This document shows, one piece after another, positions 54,931 through 64,000 of a stretch of 64,000 nt of DNA. Numbering within the stretch: position 1 is the stretch's first letter; each line of letters opens with the position of its first letter. Origin of the DNA: Ceratopteris richardii (taxonomy: Eukaryota > Streptophyta > Polypodiopsida > Polypodiales > Pteridaceae); assembly GCA_020310875.1 (NCBI GenBank), contig CM035428.1:107205182-107269181 (forward strand), given 5' to 3'. Below the pieces are notes generated by a model. The model saw only the letters and a program-made list of their open reading frames with translations. It did no database searches and was not told the origin of the DNA. The position numbers and the translations under genes are program-made.

Positions 54931-55943
54931 TGTTGGTGCAGATCAATCACCAATTGAAGATTTGAAGCAAAGAAGGTGGATATATTCACAAGAGTGAAGG
55001 ACATGTACACATATGTACATTAGTTATGACATAGGTTACATATACTTATGCCTTGATAAAAGTTTGTACATAATTACCTATAAATACTTTTGAAAAATGT
55101 CGGGGCATAGTTAGAAGACAATGAGAGACTATGTATGAGCATAGGAATAGAGAAATAAGTGATTGTAAAGGTCAGTAGATACATGAGAAGTGAAGGGAAG
55201 TCTCTCTCTTATTTTCAGTTGTAGTCTTCTCCAGAAATGAAAGAAATCTTGCGCCCGATCTTTTCGAGTCTGTTCCTTCTGTGGTAAATCATTTGTGAAA
55301 TCCTTTTGAGGATATCTAAGTTGATAGTTGATGAGTTTGTGACCAAAATTTTAGAGTCTAATTGTAAACAGGTTAGGAGAATTATCTGTAGGAACATTCA
55401 TATGTGTTGAGTGTTCACAGTCTCCTAAAACAGGCGCAGTTTTCGAGTCCAAAGAAATGAGTAGTGCTCAGTGCACAGTGTAAAGTTTTACACATGTGAT
55501 AGCTCAAAATCTAAGTTGAGAGATAAGCTATCTACAGCCAAAAGGATTTGGCAAAACGGGTTCGACATTGTGAGAACCAAAGTTAAGAAGTTAGGGGTGT
55601 CAAATCGACTTCTCAGAAGTACAGATTTGGACATAGGTAACTTGTGAAGTTGATTTCTCAAGTTATACTAAACATTTTGGAGAACTTTAACTTGGAGGAG
55701 GTGCGCAATGTTTAGGCGACACTTCATACAAATTTTCATAGAAAACTTTAAAGGTTTGATAAGTCAATAAGAAGAAATTGTGCAGCAGATTTTCTGTGTT
55801 TCATCTTCTTCACAGAAACTTTCAATTTTTGATAATTTGAAGATTGGACCTCTAAATTGGTAAAGGTTTTGACTTACTCTTGGTATAGAGGTGCTCTAAT
55901 CACAAGAGTAGGTTGTTCTTTTGGAGATTAACACTCTCCATCA
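54931..55943 (+). repeat. 3' LTR of copia L
   Basis: 1013 bp, the same length as the 5' LTR. Differences seen by eye include GATATTTTC/GATATATTC, TTGGGCCC/TTGCGCCC, CCTTTTG/CCTTCTG, GGACGAGG/GGAGGAGG, and CAAGGTTTAGGCAA/CAATGTTTAGGCGA, about six substitutions. Confidence 0.95.
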
Positions 55944-56225
55944 ATCATTGGCATATGACTAACTAGTATACAATCAGATGAAGCACCCACTTAATTTGAG
56001 TACAAAATAAATTCAAGCTCACATGGTTTTGAGGAGATACATATTTCAATCCGAGATGATGAAAGCAAGTTCTTCATGAGAGCTTCATCTAGCTCTCATG
56101 CCAATGCAAGAGACTAATAACTATGACCACCACATGCTAGAGAGATAACTCTCCTCCCAACCTTATGCATGTATATATAATTGCTCAAATCAACAAGGAC
56201 CACAAATGTATCTGAAGTCCACAAA
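55944..56225 (+). repeat. Repeat R, copy 2, right part
   Basis: Begins with the right target duplication ATCAT and continues TGGCATATGACTAACTAGTATAC. It aligns with copy 1 from about 47464 to 47745. Confidence 0.8.
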
Positions 56226-56229
56226 TGCA

Positions 56230-57000
56230 TCTAAAATCTCTTCCAAAAAGTCATGATCTTCTCAAAAGTTGCCTTCCAAAAAGTCATGATTCTCTCAAAA
56301 TCATGATGGCAAAAATTCACAATTTTCTCAAAAACTGGAGTGCAGAAAGTCGCAATTTTCTCAAAATCTTGATGGAAGAAATTCATGATTTTTACAAAAA
56401 TTTCTCAAAAAATGGAGTGTAGAAAGTCGCGATTTTCTCAAAATCTTGATGCCACACAAATTCATGATTTTTTCAAAAATTACCTTCTAGAAAGTCACAA
56501 TTTTTTCAAAAATTGGATTGTAGAAAGTCATGATTTTCTTAGAAATTGGAGTGTAGAAAGTCGCGATTCTCTCAAAACCAAAAAACTCACAATGTTTTGC
56601 CCAACAAGTATGCAAAACGTCACGATTTCTTTCTCTTTTCTTCTTTCAAAAAGTCATGTTTTTCTCAAAAATTGCCTTCTAGAAAGTCACAATTTTCTCA
56701 AAATCTTGATGGTAGAAATTCTCTATTTTCTCCACTTCAAACTCCACCAGAAAGTCATGATTTCTTGAGAGCCCAAAGTCCAGAAAGTCGCAATTTTTTG
56801 GCACCTACAGAGCCAGGAAATCACGAATTTTTTGCACCTACAGAACTAAAGAATCACAATTTTCTCACTCTTAAAGAGCCAATGAATCGTGATTTTCTTG
56901 AGTGATTTTAGGCAGGAACCAAAGAATCGTGAAATTTAAAAAAAAGTTGAAATTTCCAAAAAGTTGCAGTTTTCTCCAAAAATTCACAATTTTTTGAGAA
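56230..57000 (+). repeat. Degenerate 33-bp minisatellite, about 20 units
   Basis: Units follow the pattern AGAAAGTCRYGATTTTCTCAA plus about 12 bases (often AATTGGAGTGT, AATCTTGATGG or AATTGCCTTCT). Most units are 33 bp, so all frames repeat every 11 codons. Plus-strand frames at 56225-56422, 56385-56768 and 56546-56905 give repeats such as ESHNFLKNWSV, ESRNFLAPTEP and NHNFLTLKEP. Frame changes between them come from units of other lengths. Units become irregular after about 56750. There are no unique spacers between units. Confidence 0.8.
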
Positions 57001-57831
57001 TTTTGACAAGAAGTTCGAAATCCAGTGCGTTGGATGCACATCATGCAGAGGGTCATGGAAAGCACAGAAACTCACATACACAAACACTTTGCCTCTCTTT
57101 CTCTCTCTTGCATAGCCATGAATGAAAAATGAGGTGAAAATAATGAACACATAGTCAAAAATGAAAACTTTCTACAAAGATGAAGATGGGAGAAGATGAT
57201 GATGATGAAGATGACGAGGAAAAATAAAAAAACTTAACAAAAATTGACTATTTTTTACTTTCCAATGTCTCACATCTACGATCTTACCGTCACAATGCTC
57301 ATCCTTGAGCAGCGCTCCCCGTCAACACTACCAAAATTTGCTATAGCCCAAGTGTGAGCACCACCTCCTTTACTTAGTTCGTGGAGACGTGAGGAGGATA
57401 TGAAGATTGTGAGCAATTTTGGCAAGCAAATGTGAGTGACAAGCACATAAATGCACGCACACACATACACAACGAAGGCATGATGACAAAGATAGGAACA
57501 ATGGAAGCTTTCAATTACAAAAGAAATCTCTTACAAAAGCTTCAATCTCTATCAAGTCAACCTCAATTGACTACTAAAAAGCTCACCTAAAAAATGAGCT
57601 CTCTAGCTCTTGTTATAGTTTTTTTATTAGTTTGGCCCCTACCTAGACCTAGTGTCTGGCCTACTTAAAAATTAGGTTCCACGGCTTATTTGAGGGCTCA
57701 AATGGAGTCTAAAAATTACAAAAATTGGTAGGTACTCTTCAAGCTCAAGGACTCCTTGGCTTGAACAAAATGGAGTTGCAAAAATGTGAAATGATATTTA
57801 CAATGGTTTTTAGTGATCAAAATCACTCTTT
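57001..57831. other. No gene; AT-rich flank
   Basis: Contains a GAT/GAA-rich run (57178-57226), a CA-rich stretch (57455-57475) and a minus-strand TATA-like CTATAAAAAGAG near 57828-57838. It may include the broken 3' end of gypsy B, but no LTR ends or protein motifs were identified. Confidence 0.4.
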
Positions 57832-58190
57832 TTATAGGGACTTTGTTTGAAAATCTAACATATGCTTCTTGGAGTCCCTACATGCTCCCTCTTCTTGTGT
57901 GTCCACTTCTTTGATGCATTTGTGCGCCTTGTTCTTGAACTTGAGTGTCAACATCCCCCAATGACGGTACTTACATTTTTCAAGAGACCTACGAGTTTTA
58001 CCTAGGTTTTGGTCAGTCATTCTTAGGGACATAGGAGTATCCTCCATTTGGGTAACTCTGAGGACCTTCATCATGTATTCTGTCATCAAATTCACTGCAG
58101 CTCCACTACCCAACTGGGCACATGCGATTGTGTACCCCTTGATCTCTACTATTACCATTCGGGAATTTGAGTCAATTTGTATCATAATAC
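57832..58190 (-). pseudogene. pro: Gypsy B protease
   Basis: A 117-codon minus-strand frame with retropepsin features: VIVEIKGYTIACAQLGSGAA at residues 11-30, where the active site would read DxGA and here reads GSGA (Asp lost), then VNLMTEYMMKVLRVTQMEDTP and SLRMTDQNLGKTRRSL. The C-terminal LGRPW-type block is not found; the frame ends at 57832. It lies downstream of the gag knuckles on the same strand. RT and integrase of B are absent. Confidence 0.72.
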
Positions 58191-58840
58191 TCTAAATGGT
58201 GCCCTGGATCTCTTTTTTGCATTTCATCTTGTCTTGGGGTTTTTGGGGTTTCTTGATGTATTCGTTATAGAATTGCTTCCTACATATTGGAGAGCATTTG
58301 AGCAATGTACCAAGGTCTAAGGTAACTTCTATTTTGGTCAATTTTCACACGATATCAAGTTTCCCCTCACTTTGCTTTTCCTTTTGATATTCCATAGTTT
58401 TCAACCTTATGGGGAATCAGGGAATGCCTGGTAGAAATTTCTTTGTAACTGGCAGAAGTATTTCTACTTCATCGCTTCTTCTAAAATTTCTAAAATTTCA
58501 TTCGTTCATAAAATTTCTCTTTCTCTTCCTCTTCCAATTCACTACACTCCTACATCTTTTCCTTAGCTATGGTTGCACTTTTCTTTTTGGCATCCTCCTT
58601 GGTGTATTCTTGGGTTTGCATTACTACTACTATAGTAGGCTCCTTTTGGACTTAGTTACTTGGTCTGCCTCCACAAAGTGCATAGAAGAGCTTGGCCCTT
58701 CTCGAGATATTGGTGTTCTAAACACCACCCCTATAGTAGGGATTCATTCATGTAATTTAGAGAGTGGGTTGGGTTTTTATTTCAACGTAGTTTGAAGATT
58801 CAACTGACCATTTCCCTTTGCCATTGTCGGCTCTTGTTTT
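58191..58840 (-). other. Decayed gag-protease linker of gypsy B
   Basis: Minus-strand frames here are Glu/Lys-rich (for example ELEEEEKEKFYERMKF near 58490-58540) and full of stops. Position and composition fit a linker between the knuckles and the protease. Confidence 0.45.
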
Positions 58841-59880
58841 AGGACAATCTTCATCGTAGTGTCCTTCTCCACTACAATACCTGTATAACAAAGTGAACCC
58901 AATGGGCTTCTTTTCACTTGGACACCTAGATTGAATATGTCCATCACCTCCACATCTCCAACACTAAACTGGAGCAACACCTCTCCCTTCTCGTGCTGCC
59001 CCCCTAGGATAACCACCTCCCTGACCTTGAGCACCATGCCCATATGTCTGTCTTTTTTCCCAGTGCAATATAGGCATTTCACTTTGAGTAGGTAGTCCTA
59101 TGTAAGGATGCTTCCTTGTATTCCCATATCGCATGGTTCCTTCTTCATAAGCTATTTTTTATAGCATTCATCCTCAGTATGATTTGGCTTTTTGGAAAAG
59201 GTGTAGAAACTTCTAGGTGGAGGTTTATCAGTGACAAATCTTGAGATCATGGGGCATTTTGTGGCTATATGACCATAGTAGGGGCATTTTCCACACCATG
59301 TATTAGATCTAAATACACCTTGGTTGTGTTTCAGAATCGCCATGGCAACTTTCACTACTTGAGTCACCAGTTTCATTATTTGTTCCTTTTTCAATCCAGG
59401 TTTAATTTCTTCTGGCATGCTTATGGTTGTGATGAAAGCCCGCGTTGTCAAAGTCAGGCTTTCATAGGCTAGATTCTTTTTACCTCAAAAAGTTGGATGA
59501 AATTATCCAGATCCTTGTCCCATAGGCCCAAGAATCTTGGGAAGTCTCCCAAATGTACCCAAGTTTGGTAAGCCATCTCAAACAAGGGGGTTATATCAAT
59601 GTCACTTCGTTCCAAGAAGTTTAATGACCTTGGTTTTAGGACCCCCTCGAGTCCCTTGTCTTGAGAGGCTACCCTTCTACTATAATATACTTTTTTTTAT
59701 CAAATTTTTCCAACTACTCGAGGACTCTTCATGTGATTCTTGCCTACACCTCTCTCGAGTCTCAGCCCTTCAAGCGGCTGGCTCTTCCCTTTGTGTTTGG
59801 GTTCTTCTTGAGGAAGAACCTACTTCGCTCATGTACTAGTTACTAGGTTTGGGATCTGGGCCAACATGGGCTGCAAGCCA
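58841..59880 (-). pseudogene. gag: Gypsy B gag with four knuckle-like motifs
   Basis: Minus strand. An N-terminal remnant near 59490-59560 reads FLGLWDKDLDNFIQLFEV, matching F gag. Most of the capsid core is then missing. The frame 59451-59152 has an intact CCHC knuckle, CGKCPYYGHIATKC, and a degraded one ending NHTEDEC (both leading Cys lost). After a frameshift, a Gly-rich stretch leads to CWRCGGDGHIQSRC (intact, 58930-58975) and YRYCSGEGHYDEDC (first Cys changed to Tyr). Four knuckle-like units in two pairs suggest an unusually Cys-rich nucleocapsid that bound element RNA. Stops and frameshifts inactivate it. Confidence 0.75.
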
Positions 59881-59917
59881 AATGTATGGAAATCTCTTAT
59901 AGAGATATACCAAGCGT

Positions 59918-59935
59918 TCCCCAGTAGGATTTCCA
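59918..59935 (-). promoter_or_regulatory. Putative primer-binding site of gypsy B
   Basis: Minus strand TGGAAATCCTACTGGGGA after TTT. The surroundings align with F on both sides: TATTTGCATATTTTCC before it and GGTATATCTCTATAAG after it (F has AGGCATATCTCGAGGAG). Confidence 0.55.
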
Positions 59936-60159
59936 AAATGAAGTAGTCCTTGAACACGGGAAAATATGCAAATATTTGCAGCTAACTTTGCTGTATCTAC
60001 TCAATTCCTCATATCTTGTGAGGTTCTCTTACCTTAAGCCAAAAATGTGCACAATTTGGAGCCCTTTTCTGATCCCAAGTATATTGAAATCTTTTTGTAT
60101 GGTACGATCACATCCAAATCTTAATCCAAAATTTCATCCATGTATACTTCAATCTTTGG

Positions 60160-60900
60160 CTTTGCTTGGACCTTGATATGAAAAAGGCTTGGATCTCCAA
60201 TCACACGCAAAAGCCAAATTGTTTTCTAGTATTTCCAAATTCCACATTTTTACTTTGCCCTCTCTCACTCTTTCCCTCTTCCTCCTCTTTTCCTCACTTC
60301 TTCTCTCTACTCTTCAAGGTCCACTTCCACCCCAAACTTACATTTCCTCCTCCCTTCTCTACCTTTCATTCTCTTATTTCCTTGATCAAACACACTCTTT
60401 CTCACTCTCAACCTTAGCTTTACTCTTAACCTCAATCTTTTCTTTCTCTCTTCCAATCCACTACTATCACTCTCACTCTGAATCTCAAATACTCTCAAAG
60501 TCAGAAACTTTCACCTAAACACACACCAATTTGAACAAAGAAACTCACTAACACACTCCTAATCTCATTCACTCGTAGCAACACTCAACTAGAAACTCAA
60601 TCACTCCCTTACTCTCACACCCTCAGCCACACAATCACTCGCACACTAGCTTACTCATACACACCCACACACTCCTTTATTATTGCTCTTTCTCTCTTCC
60701 TAAGAGCTTTACTTAAGCCTTATCCCCTCACTTTCTCTGATCTTGTCTCCAACCCTTCCTTTGTAACCCCCTCTTTCTCATCTTAACCCTTGCTTATACA
60801 TGTATAATCTTTTCTTTCCTCCCTTGCTCACACTTTCATGCTATCAAATGCCTTCTCCTATTCCCGTACTCCCTCACCATTGCTCACTTTGGCACTATCT
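60160..60900 (-). repeat. Purine-rich leader of gypsy B
   Basis: The strand shown is C/T-rich. Its complement matches the leader of F at 2935-3450, including TAGTTGAGTGTT and GTGTTTGATCAAGGAAAT. The open frames on the plus strand here (60166-60518) are Ser/Leu/Phe-rich products of the tract and not genes. Confidence 0.65.
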
Positions 60901-62249
60901 CCTAATTTTTCAATCACTTAATCACTCATGTAGAAACATACCCTGATACTAGCCTCTATAGATATTCCCTCAAACTAGTACCCAACAACCCACGTAGGAA
61001 AACAACTCGCTCATTTCTTGCTCCTTTTCTACTTTTAGGATCTTAATAGCAGTAACTATCTAGCTTTTTGTTGCTCTCCACTCCCAAACCATTATAGAAC
61101 TTGCACTCAAAGCTTTTTCTCTAAGAAATGCTATGGTGCAAACCTATCGTCACTCTATATGAGAAAGGAAGTCGGTTGGTAGTATTTGATTATGTTCTCA
61201 ACTTGCCTCATATATCACTCCTATCAAGCATTGATAGGTTGCCCATATTGGCTATTCACATCAATAAAAGTTCAATAAGGGATGGGGGCATAAAAACTTC
61301 CACCTGATAAGCATCACTATGCCCAAATGGTTTAGCATTGGAAGCTTAAAACAGAAATGTCATGTGGTAAATTACAACAGCCACTAGCTCTCTTGGTATG
61401 CATCCAAGGTTACATCAACTCTATAACATGTTCACAACATAAATGCATGCAAAAGGACTCTTGTCTCATATCCAATTTATACAACGCTAATACTGAAATG
61501 ACCATGCCTTTACACCATACATCGGGGTTATGCCCACACTTGAATGGCTTAATCCTTAAGACAAGCAGAAGACCATTGAAAAGATGTATCCAGTGTTGGT
61601 GCAGGGGTCTTCACATAATCTAGAGTGTGGCTTCTATGTCGCAACTGGGTGCTAGTTTGGTAGTGCTATAGTTTATCCCTTTTTCTGTTCGTATGTTTTA
61701 ATAAACACCAATCCTCCTATATAAGAACAGAATGCATGCAACCTCTGCATTACAATTCCCAGGTTTAGTAATTCAACCAATCAGAGTAATTTTCTTTCCC
61801 TGATTGAACCTATGCTAAAAATATAGAGCCTTCCCCTAAAGGGTCTAGTTTATTGATTGTTGACATTCACATGAACATTTCAACTATTTTCTTTCTATTT
61901 TCACTGAAAAAATTTCCAAATATGATAATGTATTTTGCAAATATAAAGAAGAATAACCCGCATGAATGTGTGGCTTCCCCAAGTTTCACTATACCATAAT
62001 GCATCCTCTCCTTGCCTTTAAAATCATGAATAATTTGCTAAATACATCGCATAATTCCTCATGTGCATGCATGGTTCTCATAATTATGTAATTATTCACC
62101 TTTGATCACATACCAATAAATGGATGAATGCAAGCATAATGGAGATTTTGGATCATTGCTAACTATCGAGAGACAAGATTCATAGAATAGGAAAGCTCCA
62201 TAAAAAAACAACTTTTTATAAGGTTATCAATCCTCATTGACTATACAAA
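60901..62249. other. No gene; unassigned
   Basis: AT-rich sequence, possibly including the LTR of gypsy B and, at the right, unrecognised flank of copia E. No protein motif, RNA gene or LTR ends were seen. Confidence 0.4.
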
Positions 62250-62585
62250 TACAATGCCATTGGCAACCATATATTGTTCAATGTGTGTGAGGTGAATGAG
62301 CTATGATATGAGCTCTCACTTCACAATAAATTCTCTTCACAATGATCTCAAGGATCGAGATATCATGTGGGTTATTTGATCCACCTTTAATAGTTGTCTT
62401 TGGAGATAAAGTTTGAATTCAAATTCAAAGAGGTCTAAGTTTGAATCCTAAAGTATAGGATATATTCTCTCATTAAACAACAAAGGTAATTGTGAATGAT
62501 TTTCACAAGAGATTGATCACATGGGGTTCCATAAGAGATGTGCTAATTAACCAAGTATATAGGCTTGGTTTTAATTGCACCAACA
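62250..62585 (-). repeat. 3' LTR of copia E, truncated
   Basis: On the minus strand it starts TGTTGGTGCAATTAAAACCAAGCC at 62585 and aligns with the LTR of D (TATTGTGAAG, then GAGCTCATATCATAGCTCATTCACCTC, then TATGGTTGCCAATGGCATTGTA). Similarity ends near 62250, so the rest of the LTR is lost or replaced. Confidence 0.75.
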
Positions 62586-62598
62586 GCTCCGCCTCAAG
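62586..62598 (-). promoter_or_regulatory. Polypurine tract of copia E
   Basis: Minus strand CTTGAGGCGGAGC, one change from the CTTGAGGGGGAGC of C and D, directly before the LTR. Confidence 0.8.
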
Positions 62599-64000
62599 CC
62601 TAACATGCTTGGTCTTCATTCCTCATTGATTTCTTGCAAACCAATCATCAATTTGAATATGTTCATCTTAGTTCCATCCAAATACTTTGTGAGTATATCT
62701 TCACATTGTAAATGATTTGATGCATAGGATAGTTGAATATCCTTGCTAAGCAATTTCTCCCTTACATAGTGATAGTGCACTTCAATGTGCTTATTCCTTG
62801 CAAGATATACATGATTAGCAGCCAAATGAAGTGAACTAGTGTTATCTCCAAAGATTATTGGAGTGCAAGAGTGTATCCCAAAGTCTGCATATAGTTGCTT
62901 AAGCCACATAGCTTCTTGAGTTGCATTTGCCAAACCTCTGTATTCTGCTTCTGTGGATGATAAGGCCATAGTTGGTTGCTTCTTAGATGACCATGATATA
63001 GGTTTTGAACCTGCAAAAGATAGGTACCCTAAAGTGCTCCTCCTATCATCCTTGGATGCATCAGAATATATCTTTATATCTAAGTCAGAAGTGAAGGGAT
63101 AAAGCAACCCTTCATTCATAGTACCCTTTGGATACTTTAGCACCCTCTTGGAAGTTTCCATGTGAGGTTTCCTTGGTGCATGCATAAATTGACTCAATGT
63201 ACTTACTCCATAAGCAATGTCTACTCTTTTTAGGGTAGCATAGTTGACGCTCCCTACAAGCTTTGGGTAACCTGTAACATCTTCAAGAAGTTCTCCCTCA
63301 TGAGAACTAAGCTTATGGTTGTGTTCCATGGGTGTGTCTTCAATTTTGGTATTCTCCATCTTAACCTTTCCCAACATATCATGTATATACTTTCTTTGAG
63401 TAATAAATATACCAAAATCTATGTATACAAGCTCTAAGCCAAGAAAGTAAGTTAATAAACCAAGATCACTCGTTTTAAATTCTCCCATTAGTTGAGCCTT
63501 AACCTACTTGATGCCATTATCATCATTCCTTGTAATGATAATGGCATCCACATAGACACATAAGTAGATCATCTCTGAGTTGGTCTTCTTTATAAATAAA
63601 GAAGAATCTGCCTTGCTAGCCACAAAACCTTGGTCCTGCAAATAAGTCACAAGTCTATGGTTCCAAGCTCTAGGAGCTTGCTTTCGGCCATAGAGTGCTT
63701 TCCTGAGCTTGCATACATACCCTGTTTTATCTCCATCTTCAAAACCTAGTGGTTGTGCCATATACACTTCTTCTTATATCCATCCATTTAAGAATGCATT
63801 CTTGACATCTAACTGATATAGATTCCAGTTCTTAGAGGCAGCAATACTTACCAAAAGCCTATTTATAGATCCATATGAGTTCTTTTTTATTTTATATATC
63901 CACTTGGATCCTATTACCTTCATGCTTGCCTTCTTGGGAACTAGGTCCAAGTATGGTTTTCTTGAAGTGCTTCTACCTCTTGCTGCATGGCTTCTCTCCA
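62599..64000 (-). pseudogene. pol: Copia element E RT and RNase H, running off the window
   Basis: Minus strand. From the right edge: WREAMQQEVEALQENHTW, LVPKKASMKVIGSKWIYKIK and SINR, then a gap of about 35 residues relative to C (the [12 protein letters not shown] block is deleted). [10 protein letters not shown] and a stop follow, then frame 63767-63504 with ALYGRKQAPRAW (Leu changed to Arg) and YVDAIIIT (second catalytic Asp changed to Ala). Frame 63488-62616 has FLGLELVY, TPMEHNHKLSSHEGELLEDV, IYSDASKDDRRST (WAG missing), SSTEAEYRG, FGDNTSSLHLAAN and KHIEVHYHYVREKLL, and ends normally near the polypurine tract. Same family as D. Gag and integrase lie outside the window. Confidence 0.88.

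Larger units (their letters stand above)
49523..55943 (+). mobile_element. Complete copia element L (6421 bp) with target duplication
   Basis: Two 1013-bp LTRs (49523-50535 and 54931-55943) start TGTTGG and end CATCA. They flank PBS, gag-pol and polypurine tract. ATCAT is duplicated at 49518-49522 and 55944-55948. By eye the LTRs differ at about six positions. It is the only element here with all parts in place. Three coding lesions (knuckle Cys to Ser, one frameshift in integrase, one stop in RT) mean this copy is not autonomous. Confidence 0.95.

Noticed and set aside
56230..57000. CRISPR-like array
   Set aside because: Repeats are contiguous, strongly diverged and 33 bp in period with no unique spacers, in a plant-type repeat landscape with no cas genes.
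57826..57840. Promoter of a host gene (minus-strand TATAAAAAG)
   Set aside because: It lies at the end of the gypsy B protease frame with no gene reading away from it. A TATA word in AT-rich DNA is weak evidence.
60166..60518. Overlapping plus-strand frames of 83 and 109 codons that look like hydrophobic proteins
   Set aside because: C/T-rich tract read as Ser/Leu/Phe. It is the reverse complement of the gypsy leader.

Overview
This window looks like intergenic nuclear DNA from a vascular plant with a large, repeat-rich genome. The evidence is the content itself. Almost everything recognisable is an LTR retrotransposon of the Ty1/copia or Ty3/gypsy type, with plant-type primer-binding sites (TGGTATCAGAGC and variants), LTRs beginning TGTTGG, and old copies stacked inside one another. 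I found no host protein gene, rRNA or tRNA gene, CRISPR array or bacterial-type operon. The species cannot be named from the sequence.

Layout, left half. 1-4665: purine-rich leader and gag of a Ty3/gypsy element (called F). 4665-9103: decayed copia element A on the minus strand with a truncated LTR. 9104-9825: stray copia gag fragment, minus strand. 9832-11142: gypsy pol fragment G, interrupted by copia H (11143 to about 13530). 14125-18036: copia I, carrying a solo LTR (15976-16795) in its gag with a GGGGG target duplication. About 18037-25500: gypsy J, minus strand. 25750-29200: very decayed gypsy N, plus strand.

Layout, right half. 29684-40544: copia D, plus strand, with copia C (31871-38023, minus strand) nested inside it. 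41293-42754: copia K, cut by copia M (42755-49462). M is itself interrupted by about 3 kb of mixed sequence holding a gypsy gag fragment and tRNA-derived SINE-like units. 49523-55943: copia L, the only structurally complete element, with two 1013-bp LTRs and an ATCAT target duplication. 56230-57000: degenerate 33-bp minisatellite. 57832 to about 60900: gypsy B, minus strand, same family as F. 62250-64000: 3' part of copia E, minus strand, running off the window.

How the parts relate. In the copia elements the order is LTR, PBS, gag (capsid plus CCHC zinc knuckle), protease, integrase, RT, RNase H, polypurine tract, LTR. In gypsy J it is gag, protease, RT, RNase H, integrase. J then continues in the sense direction for about 2 kb beyond integrase, with a second retropepsin-like domain (catalytic Asp lost), a linker with two WVPK motifs and an unrecognised ORF of about 270 codons. 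J also has two integrase zinc-binding (H2C2) modules in tandem. These J features, the 33-bp minisatellite that stays open in frame, and the young but disabled element L are the items most worth a second look.
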